The notes under the pieces were generated by a model. It made no database searches. It saw only the letters and a list, made by a program, of their open reading frames with translations, and had not been told where the DNA came from. The translations under genes were made by a program, and so were the position numbers. DNA of 64,000 nt, taken from Eopsaltria australis. Lineage: Eukaryota; Chordata; Aves; Passeriformes; Petroicidae. Of the stretch, positions 1-13,377 are shown piece by piece (within the stretch, counting starts at the first letter, position 1; each line of letters opens with the position of its first letter). The DNA lies in the NCBI GenBank assembly GCA_034509425.1, contig JAVTVJ010000520.1, positions 868,001 through 932,000 of the forward strand, written 5' to 3'.

Positions 1-3000
1 GGTGGTGTTTGAGCTCTGCTTCTTTTAAGCAATAGTTGGAGAGAAACAAGAATTCCAAGCACACCATTCAGGCTCTCACAGCCTGACTCTCCCACCCTTC
101 CCTGCAAGGCTCTGGGGCAGCCAGAGTTCAGCCTTTGGGCTCTTAAGGGGGAGAGTTTTCAGATTTGGGCTGTAATTTCTCTGCAGATGAAAGCCAGGAT
201 GAACCATCAGCCCTGTCCTCTGCAGAACACTCTCGTCAGGGAGGCAGCTCTGCCAAGGACTGACCTGTCCCAGTCCTCACTCCCCTGGCCAAAAGCCACT
301 CCAGGATGTGCAAAACAGACAAGGAGATAAATTAAGTGATACCAAATAAACAAACAGCAACTCCAAGTTTGCATTCAGACCACAAGCAAGGAAAAAAATA
401 TTCCTGTGCTTATCTCTGCACACAGCTCCCATCCTCTAACGCCGGAGGCACAAGTCTTTCCAGGACCAAACCATGATCAGTTCATAATTGCAAAAATCTC
501 CCAAGCACCAGGCTTTTAATTGTTTCTCTAAGATTTGCCTAAGAGCTATTTTAATTCCAAGCAGCTGTCTTAAAGAACAACAAGAAAACAACTTAATATG
601 TAGGGCTTGACTGGGATAGCTCATTATTGATTGAGAAGAGGAGAAATAATTAAGTTCCTGAAAAATACATTTTGTGACTACTTTGAGGAGAGTTTTAGAG
701 ACCAAATGAAGGACTCTGGGGAGAGTTTGTGTATTTTGGCATAGCAAGAGGATTGCACAAACCCTGCTAGAGCTGCAGGGACCCGAGGTGGGTTCTGGGG
801 TGATCTGTGGCACTGGGTGGTGTCTGTGTAGACCACAGGACAGACTTGCTGCTCTTGTTTGTTATTTGGGTGTCCAGCCCTCCATGACCCTGGAGAGGAG
901 CCTTCCCCATGGGCACAGCCTGGCACAAGCCAGCCCCAGTGTCCACCAGGCCCGTGGGGCTGGCCAGGTGTGGTCAGTGCCTCCCTGCACCAGCTCTGAC
1001 CATCAGGGCTACCCAGATAACTGCTGCCCTTAAAAAAAAAAAAAAACCAAAACATTTCCCTCCTCCCTGTAAGATATGTAGAACCTCTCCTACTTAGAGG
1101 CACTTCCCATCAATTATCTCCACCCATCTGGCTTTGTCTCCGAGTGGCATTGATTATGAGCATCCTGTGCCCTAGAGATAAACACACCAGCCCCATTTCC
1201 CCCCTGTGCCTTCTCCATATTGGCTCCTGACGTGATGAGACTGGTGATGATCAGCCTGCTGGGAAATCAATAAGAGCACAGACATGTCACAGCCCCGAGA
1301 TTAATGGAGCTGACTTGGCACAGAAAACTTCCCCGCGCTCGCACCGCCAGCCCACGGTGCTTGTCAGTTCAAGTTTCCTTAACCACGGGCACAGATCCAA
1401 ATTCGTGGCCATCCTCAGAGCTGGAGCTCACCCACAGATCTGGAGTCACCACTGAAACAGCCAAGCTCCAGCAGGAGAAAGTGTAAAGGCTGGAAAAAAA
1501 GTACCTTTATCCCAAGCAGTCATGAGCAGAATAAAAACCAGCCCAACAAAAAAGCCCCAATCCTTGTCTTCACAGATTGGTTCTGGCAGGTTAAGCAGCT
1601 GCATTTTGTTAATGATAATCATTCTGGGGAAGGCCAATTAACTTTTCTATTAATCCATCAAATCAGCCCCTCACCTTGCTTTGGTGTTTCATTTAATATG
1701 GCTCGGAATTGCTCCTCTCCAGTGCGGCTGCTGCAAATCCCACACACGGGCGACTGCTGGGTCACCTTTTCCACACCCCTCAGTTTGCACAGCCCTGGCA
1801 CAGGGGTCCCCCACTGCTGAAATCCCTCAGCAATCTGGGATGGAAATGTGGGAATGGACTTCCCCGTGGCACTGATGGGTGAGCCTACGAGCAAGTGTTG
1901 CAGAGATCAGGAAAAGAAGCAGGAAGGCAGAGGCAAGAGGGTACTACAAATCTTACAACTTATAGAATCCATAATATGCACCCAAGAGGTAGATAATTTA
2001 GAGTGCTTTGATGAGCTATTAGGAGTAAGTAATAGCTGCCATTAACTCCAGCAGAGCAAGGTCATGCAAGCTCCCGGAATCTGTTCTGCTCAGGGTTTTC
2101 TGCTCAGCATTTCCTCTCCAGGTGCCATGAAGCAGCACAGGCTGAGATTTCATTCCCATTTACCTACAGCCAAGTCAAACCCACCACACATTGATTCCCC
2201 AGAGCTGAATCCCTCACCCACAGCTCAGGAAAGAACCTCTGGAGACATTTCAGGACAAACAGCCCATTGCAGGCAGAGTTTCACCCTTAATGTTACCAAT
2301 TACAGAGCACAAGAATGAAGTAATTCAATTTTCAGCCTGGATCTATGGGGCTGAGAACCAAAGGATACAAAGCTGTGCCATTGTTTGCAAACTCACAGCA
2401 GCTCTAAGAGCCAGCCTGGATCGTGGAACAGAGGGAGAGGGAAGGAAATGAAAGAGCATGTGTGTAAAATATAGATAAGAAAGCAAATCCCAGCTGTCGT
2501 CCCTATCAGCCCTTCCTATTTCTCTGGCAAGAACATGTAATTTTGTGCCGTAATAGCAAAGGTTGGAGTGACTGCTGTCACATTTGAATGATACTGCTAT
2601 AACTCCTCTCTTTATATGTATCTGAAATGGGAATCTTGGAATCTGCTCGCTGGGTACTGGGGTTTTTTTCCAACACTTGTCTCAGTCCCTCCTTTTCTAT
2701 ATCAAATGCCCCGTTCTGAAGCGCGGATCAGAGATAAACAGCAATATGTGCCTCGCATGTTCAGAGACTTCCTGAAACATCCCACCATCTCCCCTTCCGT
2801 GGAGCTGTAATTTGTGCTCCCACAAACCTACGAAGAATCAGATTTACCCATGCCCAAAAGCAAATCCCTTTTGAAACAAAGTTCCCTCTGCCCAGGACTG
2901 AAATGAACATTTAATTCCTGCCTTGGAGGACAGGGCCTAAGAATAAACTCCCTTGGAACAAAGGGAACAGCCCAATTTTAGTGCATCAATGGAAGGAGCA

Positions 3001-5715
3001 CAAATAGCTTCAAGAAGCAGCTCCAGGTGTAAATGGGTGGCTGAGTGGGAGTAGGAACATTCAGGGAGGCACTGGGTTTGGGGACGCTGCCTAAAACACG
3101 AGCTGAGAGCCAGCACCTCACGTATGCAGCCTGTCACAGCTCCAGCCCACAAGTTTCCTCCCAAAACTTTGAGAAGAATCTGTTCAACACTTCCATGCTG
3201 CAGCCTCAAAACACACACACTTCATTCCCATTCAGCTCAAGAGTTTTACTGCTCTGATCGTAAGTGTTGGCACTAAACATAGAAAGAATTACACATGATC
3301 AAATTCACATGAACAAGAAACATGGGTTTCTGGATAAGCAACAGTTTTGCAATGCAGCTGTGAGCAAGAGTTGAATTAATCTTATATTTCAAACCTTAAA
3401 TCTTTGCTTAATGTGTACCTAAGGACAGAGCTTAAGTTCTGCATATGCACACTTGTCAGGTTTTTTGCTAAATTAATGTGGTAAATAGCTGTAGAAGAAA
3501 AGATTAGGCGAAATAAATTCAGAGAGTCGTGAAATTAGAGGTGCTTGGGTTTTTCCTCCCCAGAATTATGGGATGAAACAATAGCTTCCCATTCCAAGCC
3601 CCTGGAACAGGCTTTAGAATTCAGATCCACTTCCCTCGTTCTGCAGGGAGAAACATTACAGGGATTTTTTTTAAATTTTATTTCTTTTTAATGCACTGAT
3701 ATTTCATTAAAAGTGGGCCCAAGCCACGGGCCCTTCTCACCTGCCCTGGCAGCTCTGCCTCCTCTCTGCACGCTCCATTTCCCACCTGAAAAACACCTCC
3801 CAGCCCCCCCTTCCCGAGCGCTGCCACTTCTGACTGATAGCACAAAATTGAACTGCGCTAAGCACACATCCCAAAATCTGATAAATATTGTTTGGAAATA
3901 TAATTGAGGTTTAACTGGAGCATGAATTTTTCACTTTGAAGCAAAGATTTCTGCACTTATTTATGAGGGAGATTTAGTGTTGCAAATAGCGATGACAGCT
4001 GAGATAAATGTTAACCCAAGTTATGCTTTCCCTCATCACCTGCAGAGGCTCTCTCTCGGCAGAGCTGCGTGTCACCAGTTCACACATCACCGGGCAGAGC
4101 TGCAGAAAGCCCCAGACGCTCCCAGCCCTGCTCTTCCCAGGCTCGGCACAAGAGATCAGAAGCATCCAACACATTTGGGGTGCAAAATCCCGCGGAAGGT
4201 TTGAGCTGCGCATCGAGGCTGAGCCTTGGCTTAGCCTTGGATCAGGTTTTGTGTCAACACGGCTCTTGACACGTCAGTTGATGGCTTGGTCATGAATATT
4301 TAAGAGCAAAGTGCTCCCCAAAGTTGTTTTACAGCACCAGAACTCATCTCCCACGGCATTTATTCCGCTTTCAGTCCCTGGAACAGAGGAATCTGTTCCA
4401 ATTTGTACCCAATAGCTCGGCCATTACCGAGGCACTCGGAGATAACAGGAAGGGGCTATCAGGTTTTAATCTAAAGCTCTGTATTTTAATATCCGAGGAA
4501 ATCTCTTACCCCGGCGCTGGGAGCTGCGGGAGCTGCTGTTTGTCGGAGCACTGAGCCACATCCTGTGCAAACACCCAAAACAAACCTTACACCCCCAAAA
4601 CCTCGCTACGTTAAACAGAACATCTCCTGATAGAAGGTGCTAAAGCTAATTCCACTTCAGCATTATCGGAGTAGTTGATATTAAACTATATTCCTCCACT
4701 TTCATCTGTGTTTTCATAGGTTTATCTCTGAATTGGAATGCAGCAAGCGCTCAAATTGCAGAAACTCTAATCAGAGCTTCGCTAACAAGGAGCCACCGGT
4801 ATCAAACAATGTTCTATTAAATCAAGGATGAGCATTTAAAATTCCTGCATAGCACTGGGTCAGAATGTTAAAGCCGAGCCCTCCCGCTCCATCCTCCCAT
4901 TAACACTCGTTTTCAACTGTGCAAACAAGATAGTAACAACACTCCAAACGCAGCAAAACGCTAAATTCAGATCCCGGCTCCGTGCCTCATAAATTTTCAT
5001 CCTGGCATCACTTCTTGTTCTTTTTACAGCATTTTAAAAATGTAGGTTAGCCTTTGCATTTTAAGCAGCCGCGATTGTATCAAATGCCTGGGTTTTACAG
5101 CAGCCAAGATGTTCCCAAGTTTGATGAACTGATCTCAAGTGAGATAAATTATGTCAGTTGTCGGCTTTGTCAGTAAATCACGAGTTGACATTTCCCTGAT
5201 TTGTAAAGGTATAATGTAGCAGTGGAGAGAACTGAGCTCTTGAAAACCTGCATGGAAGGTGAGATTAATAAGCAGTTCAAAGAAAATGTCCCAATGTAAT
5301 GGGCTTGGAACATCCACACTCAATTCCAGTTCATTTGCTATTTCTAAGGTTTTTCTTTTTCAGGAATTCAAAAAAATGCTGTATAAAACATTTTATGGAA
5401 TATTCCATCTATGTGCTCCTTTGCTTTACAATAATTGACAACATTTACATACATTTCCATGTTATATTATGCCATAAATTTGCATAGATCCAGGTAAAAT
5501 CGTTCAGCTTTAGACCCGCTGCTTCAATGAATTCCAGGAGCTGAATCACAGCTCTGATCTGAATTACATTGCTCCCAGAATTCCCTCTCCCGTGCAGCAC
5601 TGCAGAATACATCCCTGGTTAATAACCCTGGTGGTGTCTGTGCTGTGCAGCTGCACACGTGTCTGTCTGTCTGTCCTACACCAGGGCAGCTCTTGGGACT
5701 GTGAGGAAAATTAAT
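1..5715. other. unique intergenic sequence, no gene recognised
   Basis: No coding exon, RNA gene or transposon fragment is recognisable here. The longest open frames are about 90-140 codons and resemble no protein family I know. A pure A run lies at 1032-1046. From about 4600 to 5500 the sequence becomes AT-rich and keeps a few CpGs, with many TAAT and ATTA cores, which is the texture of conserved non-coding DNA around developmental genes. Conservation itself cannot be seen from one sequence. Confidence 0.6.
4600..5500. promoter_or_regulatory. AT-rich candidate conserved non-coding block
   Basis: About 900 bases of AT-rich DNA without any repeat signature. Homeodomain-type ATTA/TAAT cores recur, an octamer-like ATTTGCAT-type core lies near 5479, and isolated CpGs survive in an otherwise CpG-poor setting. 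Such texture is often seen in developmental enhancers, but no target gene is visible in the window. It could equally be neutral AT-rich DNA. An alignment of several bird genomes would decide. Confidence 0.2.
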
Positions 5716-6232
5716 CCACCAACACCAGAGATTCATGTCCAAAAAGGAGACAGAGGAGTCCTGTGACTTTATTCGAATAAAGGAAGAGGACATGGGGCAT
5801 TTCCCATGGGGTCTCTCAAATTTTGGAGGATGCAGCCTCCTTTATATCCCAATTTCCCGACCTCAGTCCCTTCTCTTTCCCCTTTGGCTGAGGTATTTGA
5901 GAGGTGCAGACTTCCCTCTAATGTATAATCCCCCACTTTTGTCTCTCCCTTGTATCACTCAGTGGAATTCCTTATGGAATTTTATGGTCCTTCCCATGGT
6001 TTCTTTCATATTCCAATATTCAGTTTTATTTATCAGCAGTCTTGTGGTTTGTTTGTAAATGCAAATCCCTTTTATTCTGTTGATCAATCAATGGAATTCT
6101 CCCGGTTGTTTCTTTTATCTCTGGGTGCCACTTATCTACCAGCCCCTCACAGTTTGTTCCTGCAGACAAGTCTCTCATTCCTTTCAGGACAGACTCTGCT
6201 AAGAAGAAACCACCCAAAGTGGCTCAGTCCCA
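5716..6232 (-). mobile_element. endogenous retrovirus LTR, minus strand (probable solo LTR)
   Basis: Read on the minus strand, this is a retroviral long terminal repeat. An AT-rich U3 begins near 6232. A TATA-like GGGATATAAAGG sits near 5846-5857, and the polyadenylation signal AATAAAG follows near 5767-5773. A short U5 ends near 5716-5735. The 16-base motif around the poly(A) signal (5767-5782) is one I associate with an LTR family abundant in passerine genomes. No gag, pol or env frame adjoins it, so it is probably a solo LTR left by recombination. The outer edges are uncertain by 10-20 bases, and no clean target-site duplication was found. The short open frames inside it on both strands are not genes. 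Confidence 0.72.
5767..5782. terminator. palindromic poly(A) signal inside the LTR
   Basis: CTTTATTCGAATAAAG is a perfect 16-base palindrome. Because it is self-complementary, it presents AATAAAG to transcripts on both strands. On the minus strand it is the LTR's own polyadenylation signal. On the plus strand it is an antisense copy. Whether cleavage occurs in both directions is inference, since it also needs GU-rich downstream sequence on each side. Confidence 0.55.
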
Positions 6233-9200
6233 CCTTCCTTTCTCCTCCCTCCGTGCTCACCTGAAGGGAACCGGGTGAGGATGACCCAGCACTGCACAAA
6301 TCCCTCTTCCAGGCAGCACTGAAGGGAGGAATTGTACCCGTTTTCATACTGAAGCTAATTTAACCCGATTTAGCCCACTTTGTATGTTCACTCTGCTTTC
6401 TGGAGTTATTTTTATTGCACTGGAGCCGTGCTTGCAGGCACAGATGGTTCCCGAAATGAACAAAAGCAAACCCCACTCGAGCCGGCCTGGGAGCAGTTAT
6501 ATTAAAGTGTTACAATTTGGTTAAGAAGTAATTTGGGGCCGTGTTTTGATTTACACAAACCGAAATGTGCTGGTTCACCACGGAGATGCCATGAATTTCT
6601 GTGTGGCGTTTGGCACACGCTCCAACCATCTGGGCCCTGCAAAGAGCACACGGGGCATCACAGCCTCGGGGGCAATGTCTGAGCTCTGCTTTGATCACCA
6701 TCAGGAAATTTTTTTTATAGGACCAGTCCATCAGCAAATCTCATTGAGCAGAGGGTTTCGCATTGGTGGATAAAGCATAAAGTGAAAAACGTGGGTAGTA
6801 AAGCAACGGGAGGTTACACATGCTATTGCTAATATCCTCTTGAGCACAGCCAAGAGGCTGATGAACCATAACTTGCATGCTTTAGACAAGATATTCTTTC
6901 CATAGATGCACTTTTTGACCTCATTTGGTTGCTGCTTTTAAGGTAGAATCTTTCTGAAAGCAAAACTTCACAGTGGGGAGAAAGAGGATGGGAATAATTA
7001 CGTGAATAGGAGAAGTCAAAGATTAAAAGCAAGAATTTAAGGATGCTAAAGGCCAACCCCTCACAGTAATGCTTTCAGTAATGCATAAAGAAAGAAACTG
7101 AGAAATAGTGACAGGGTATCACAGCCTTGTAGGATTATCTGGTGGAAACAAAACGCATCCGAGCTTGCCAGCTGGTGCCAACAGCTCTTTACCTTCTCGC
7201 TCCCTTGTGTTATTGGTATTTGCATCACAATAGCACCGAGCCCGCACAGAAACCAGCACGGCTCAGCATCCCCCGGCAGCACAGACAGAATTCCTGCCCT
7301 GAAAGCCTGGGAGTTCACCCTCACAAAAAGAGGAAAGATAATTAACTGCTCACTGGAGAAACGCTTAGGTGTGTTTGGAGGGTGAAGCCAAGCCCAGCTC
7401 GGCGCTGGCAGCAGGTTTCCTCTCCAGGCTGTGTGTTCTGCAGCTGGGGGTGAAGGTTTGGCTCTCTGCATCCCTGTGGAAGGCAGGCAGGGGTGGCCCC
7501 AAACCAGGCTCACTCTCAGCGGTGCTACTGTAAAATTTCGCTTTCATTTCAAGAACCCAAACTCCATTTCACCCCACGGCCTCGCTGGATGCCAGGCAGC
7601 AGCAGGACACTGTCGCCCTCCAGCCCAGGGCTGTCCCAAACCTCACCTGGCTCCCAGACAGCAGCCAGCCCTCACCTGACACTTTTCCTCTCCCCTCCCA
7701 GAATCAAGACCCCCTCCTGAGCAGCAAAGCTGCCACCAAGCCCCCCTTGCTCAGGGACGTGGCCAAGAGGAGCCTTTGGCACCAAGCAGAGCAGTGAGAG
7801 CTTGGAGGGACAGGTGACACCCAACAGTCCCAACGTGTCAGCAGCCACCACAGCAGGACAGGCAGCTCCACTTAACAGCCCTGGGATTCCTGTGCATCCC
7901 ATTTCCTGGCCAGGAGGGCTGGGAATACAAATACTCCACCCGGGTGGCCAAAACGTGGCAGCTCCATGGTCAGAGCTGCCCAGGGAATGAGGGAGAGGGG
8001 ATCCCTTCTGGATCAGCTGCTGCTAAAATAACGGAGAATGTCACTGCTCGTCTTTTGGGCTGGATTGGAGACCAAGCTGAACTCTGCTGGCTTAATTAGC
8101 TAACCATAAATAAACATCATTTACAAGACCTAAACATTTTAAAACACCCTGTTAAGCATCTGAAACATAAATGCTTTAATTATAGACTAGCTCAAGACTG
8201 AAGTAACACTGGGATAAATGCTATAGAGCAGCTGTCTATGAATATTTTACAATGAGATTGCTCTACGTTCCCCAGGTCCACAGGGACTATTGGGTTAGAA
8301 AAACACATTCATGCTCTAAAATGCCTGTTTCTCTTTTTCCTGGGGGTGCCACTGCCCCCCAGTCACCCCCAGCTCTGCCAGTTTGCCAAAAGCTTTGTCC
8401 TCAGTGAAGTGCCCACAGTAAACCCAGACATTTGGGGGTTCTCTGCTGCTGTGCCAGGTTCTGTTTTTCTGTGGCTCTGCTTGCTTGAAGGATCCCCTTG
8501 ACTGCAGCGTCCTCTGGACCAGACCCCAAAATCCACATGATCATCTTTAAAACCTACAGAGAAAGTCCTGCTTTCATTTCCTCTTCAAAACCCAGTCTCA
8601 TTAACAGTTGTATAAAGGGATCAACACCTTTGAAAATAAGGCCACAAACGCCCAAGGGAGACAAATTACAAAAGACAACGCACAAGTCACTGTTATAAAT
8701 CATTTATCCATGTGCCCCAGCTCACTCTGGTCACTAAATTTGACTCCAGCTGGAGCCATTTCTGCTGAGCAAATGCAGCCCCAAGGTAGGGAATGATCAG
8801 CAGTTTCCTGGCTTTGTCCAGCTGATTCCAAATTTTGCATCTCAGGGCAGCCTGGATTCTTCTGAGCTGTGAGCTGGTGTAAGAGCAGCTCAGGAAAGCC
8901 CAGCCAGGAGCACTCCTGCAGCTCATGCTGTAACAAAACAATATAAAAAATATATCTTACTCCAGAGAGATGCAACAGAGCAGCCATTGGTGCTTTGTCC
9001 ATGACCAAGTCCATCTCCTGAGCTCCACCCTGGTGCTTTGATATCAAAAAAATGGCAAAAGGGACTTGCATATTCCTTCTGCTGACATCCCTGTTTCATC
9101 AGGAAAACTCAAAATGTCTCTAATTCGAGTCAGTATAATTTACTCTAAAGATAAAAGCACTCAAAGGCTTTTGTTCTAAGTATTAATATGATGGTCACAG

Positions 9201-12200
9201 GTCTCTAATTTACTGTAAAATATGAGCAAACAGACAAACTGAATCAGCCCCCAGAGAGCAGGAGGCAGGCAGCCAATTCCACCTTCAGACAAGGAGCGCT
9301 CCATCCCCGGGATCTGTTGAACACCTGCAATACATTGATTGCACTTAAGCAGCCACCATTAGAATGTTAATGCCGTCCCTGCCTCCAAAACACAGGATTT
9401 TTCACACTCAAAGCACGAGCTCTTCAGCGTTCTGGGTTGGTTTTTTTTCTTCCTATATGAAGTAAATGGAGCAAGTGATTTTTTTTTCTTTAACTACAGG
9501 CTGGAAACTCCGTTCCTGTTACACTGACAGCAATCTATTAGTTAAGGAAATCAAGTTTTTACTCACTACAGGAGGGGAAAGAGATACTTAAGCTTTTATG
9601 TCAGTTCATTCTCCATTAATGACAAACATTGGGAGCCTGGCAAGAATAGATCATCCCACTCTTATTGCAGCGAGTATATTAAGAATTAACAGCAGCAGAG
9701 CAGTAATTAAACACCAAATGGCTCTGCCCACTCTGCTGCCAGAGCATTTCACTGCACACCTGGGCTGGGCAGGAGCAGGGGCCAGACAGGGGCAACCCAA
9801 AAACCCCAGAAGATGCCAAAAGACAGTGTGGGAACCCTCCAGCCTCATCCCTAATCCTGGTGGGAGGATCACCAGCATCCCAAGAGAAAACCCTCCATGA
9901 AAAACAATCCTTGTTGGATCACTGCTTCTAGTGCTGGAATTAAATTTTAGCTTTTCCGTTCTGCCATCATCCCGTGTTTTTTTCCTACTGGTTTCTTTTG
10001 CTGGTTTTTGCCTCAAATTCAACTTCCAACATTCCAAACATTTATTTATGCTGTCACAATAAATGTTAAGTGTATTCTGTTTGCATCGTGTTTTCCCTTT
10101 CCTCCCTTATTCAATGCTTCCAGATTTATTAAATACAAGAGCCCTGAAGCAGACCAGGCTTGTTATCCCTTTGGAAGACCTCAGGACATATTTGGTTTAT
10201 TAACCATCTTATATCAAAGCAGTTAATTTATATTAGTGTAAATAAAATACACAGATTACCTAAATGAGAATCTAAAACTTAATTTGAGTTTGTGTAATGC
10301 ATCATCTGAAAACACATAAGTTCTCAGCCTGTATTTTCTGCTCAGGTTCAACCATGCCCATGAATTCCCTTATCATCAAAAATAAAAGACCACAAAGAAT
10401 TTTTTTAAATAAAAAATGCATATTTCCATTCTGTCTTTTAAGATTACTCTTCCTCCCAAAAGAGCTTTTCTAAGCAACTTTCCACAGCATAAAGTTCTGT
10501 TCAGTTTAAATAAGTGTCCACACATTCTGGTGATTATCTGAAGTCCCTCCAAACTGCTTTGGGGAAAAAGAAATAAATCAGATCGAGCTGCATTGTGGCT
10601 CTTAAAAGATCCAGCTCCCAGGCCCTGGGAGAAAAGCTTAAAAAGAGATTTTCAGAATTCCAATTCCTTTGCTAAAATGCAGCCAACACACTGGGCTTTG
10701 ATCCCTGTGAGTGCCCACCACCCACCTCAGGAGCTCCAGCCTGGCTGTTCACAGCACGCCAAAGCCTCCAGAGTCCCAGCCAAAAATTCCACTTATTCTG
10801 GTGCCAAATCCAGTTTAGAATTTTATTATGTCACACGCTCAGTCGGGAGAACCTAAATGCCTTTTTTTGCTTTGCTTACAGGAATCAGTTGTTTCCAGAA
10901 GATTTTTGTTCAGGAGCCTCTCCAGTGGTTGGTCCTTGTGGCACCTCCCAGAGAGGTGACAGCAGCCCCTGGGGAAGGTGCCACGTGCTGACACACAGAG
11001 ACCCCTGGGATAACTGATAAAATAGAGCTGAAAGGCTCTGGAGCAAGAGATAAGGCTGCTCCAGCAGCCAGGTAGCCCAGCCCCAGCCCTGCATGCCAGG
11101 TTTGCTCTGAGAGCACCAAACACATCCCTGCTCCCTCCCTCCCTTCAGGGTAATGCTGCCAGCTCAGCTCAGGGGCTGCAGGGCTTGTCCCCACTGCTGC
11201 TCACACTGACAGGGAGCAGATTGATGCTCAGAACAAAGCACTGGGGAAAGATGATAATGACGCCTTCAGATTTCAGCTTTTCTATTTTTCAGATCCTGCA
11301 CTGCATTGGTGCACAGCTCCAAACTCCAGATAAAGTGGAGTTAACTCTCTGCACATTTTGGTCAGACAGAACAATCCCTCTGGGCCTGAGATCCAAGGAC
11401 ACCCCACAGCCTCAGGCCACCAAAAGTATAAACAAAAGTGAATTGGGGGGAGCAAACTGGGGGAATGTGACTTCATTACCTGCAGCTGGAATTGGAGAAT
11501 TAACCCCTGATATGTGAATAAACCAAACTCATTTCTGTCTGAAAAACTCGTGCCCATTGCCCATGTTGGGTGCAGCCTCTGGGAGGCTCTGACTGCCCAA
11601 GGTGCATCTATTGAAGGCCTTTCATAAATACCCACTTTATTCTTTTAACCTTGTCCAGCCTTTTTTCTAGGGAACCACTCCAAGGCATCAATGCAGATTT
11701 TCTCTAAGTGAAGAGGACTCCACTACACCAAGGATTCCAGCTCTCCTGGGTGAGCTCTGCAGGAGACACCCCAGTAACCTCCTTGGAGGAGCAGAATCTG
11801 CCAAATTATGGCCATTTCAAAAAGCAGACTGTCCTAAGAAACGATAATCACGTTACAGATGCCCTCGCAGGACTCCAGCCTGCAGCAGTTTTACCTGTCT
11901 TTTGTGAGATCTGGATTCAGAGCATGTCTGGGGGTGAAAAGGAGCAGAGCAATGTTCGTCTGGTTCCCACTCTCAGACAGGTATTCTTGAAAACTCCAGC
12001 CTAATCTTCACATTATTTGCTTTATGAAACACTCTGAAAGAAATCAACTTTGGAAGGACTTCTATCAAATGTACATATTAGCAGTTTTCACTGTGACCTA
12101 TTTCTCAGGCATTCTCATGTCAGAGTATTTATAGCAGTTCTGCAGAAAGGACTGAAATTAGAAAAAACTCCCTGAATAGAGCAGCAGGCACATTGTGGTT

Positions 12201-13377
12201 CTTTTTTATTATTTAAATGCGTTCCTTTCACTCCAAACAGCAAAATTAAATAAGGAAGGAAAAGAAATATTCTAGCAGCACTTCGAGTGACTCGCATTCC
12301 TATCAATGTCCACATCTCTATATTCATGCACGGAGGCGATGGCAATGCAGCAATTCTATCTGGCAAACTGAGTTAACTCTCATCCATAAAATGTGCCATT
12401 TAAATTCCAGGAGGGCTAATGAACAGCACAGGAGAAAAGACCACAAGAAAAAAAAAAAAAAAAAAAAACACAATAAGCAATTGGAAACAGCTTTCAATGA
12501 CTACAATGTACTTCTCTTCCCAAAGCTGCTCCGTGGGTTTTCATTTGCTGAAGGTGTGGCCACCTGCCAGTTTGCTGGAGCAGGTAAGTCAGTGGAACCC
12601 ATCAGCCATCTGTTCTCATCCCACACACAGCCCAAAAAGCATCATAAATATGCAAAGAGCCACAGACCCCCCGAGGGAGCAGCTGGATAACAATAGCTTT
12701 AATTTTTCATTTGTTTATTTGATTTGCTGTAATGAAGGAGCTGCTGGAGCAGCGTCTGAAACGAGCGGAATGCAACAAATGAAACTTTAGGGCAAAATAC
12801 ATCTTTTAGAAGCAAATCTGCACTGTTTGGTTTGGTGCTGGTTTGGGTTGTTTGAGTTCTCACTCAGCCATCAGCACCACTGTGTCATGGACAGGGCTCT
12901 GGCTTTGTTTAAGTATTAATTCCTGGCTTTGAGGGACTCAGTTAATCTGTAATTTCCATGGCTCTGTCACTCACCATCAAAACATCTGATTTAGTGCTCG
13001 GAGCAAGCCTGAGGAGCCACTGCCCCAGCCCAGCTGAGTGATGTATCACATTTTGCTATCAAAGATTTCCCCCAGATCTTTGCAATTCGACAGCGTCAAG
13101 AAGCATAATTACAACTGGAGGGCAGGGATGGATGGATTGATGCAAAACCACTTGAACAAAACCACCATAATTATAAATGACAGGCAGCCCGGGGTGGCCA
13201 AGGAGAAGAGAACCAACCACAGAAAAAGGCCTTCAGAGCAACTTCAAAAACTCCATTTTTTCATAGAAACAAGGGACAGAACAAAGCCCCCAGACCCCCC
13301 AGCATCCCCTCACTGATACAACCACACAGCAAACATTTACTGCAGGTATTTGCCCAGAAACAACCCTCAAGGTGATC
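6233..13377. other. unique intergenic sequence, no gene recognised
   Basis: Seven kilobases without a recognisable exon, RNA gene or transposon. AT-rich stretches at about 8040-8300, 9090-9700 and 10000-10560 hold many TAATTA-type cores. A run of 21 A residues lies at 12448-12468. It has no LINE 3' end or retrogene upstream that would make it a retroposed tail, so it is best read as a simple repeat. Open frames here reach about 150 codons on the minus strand (7061-7513), with unremarkable composition and no family resemblance. Confidence 0.55.
12448..12468 (+). repeat. poly(A) mononucleotide tract (21 A)
   Basis: An uninterrupted run of 21 adenines, the longest homopolymer in the window. The preceding 200 bases carry no recognisable retroposon body and no AATAAA signal at the usual distance. 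It is therefore called a simple repeat. Its length is likely to vary between individuals and assemblies. Confidence 0.9.

Noticed and set aside
12448..12468. poly(A) run as the tail of a processed pseudogene or SINE
   Set aside because: No retroposon body, poly(A) signal or target-site duplication is visible upstream. It is a simple repeat.
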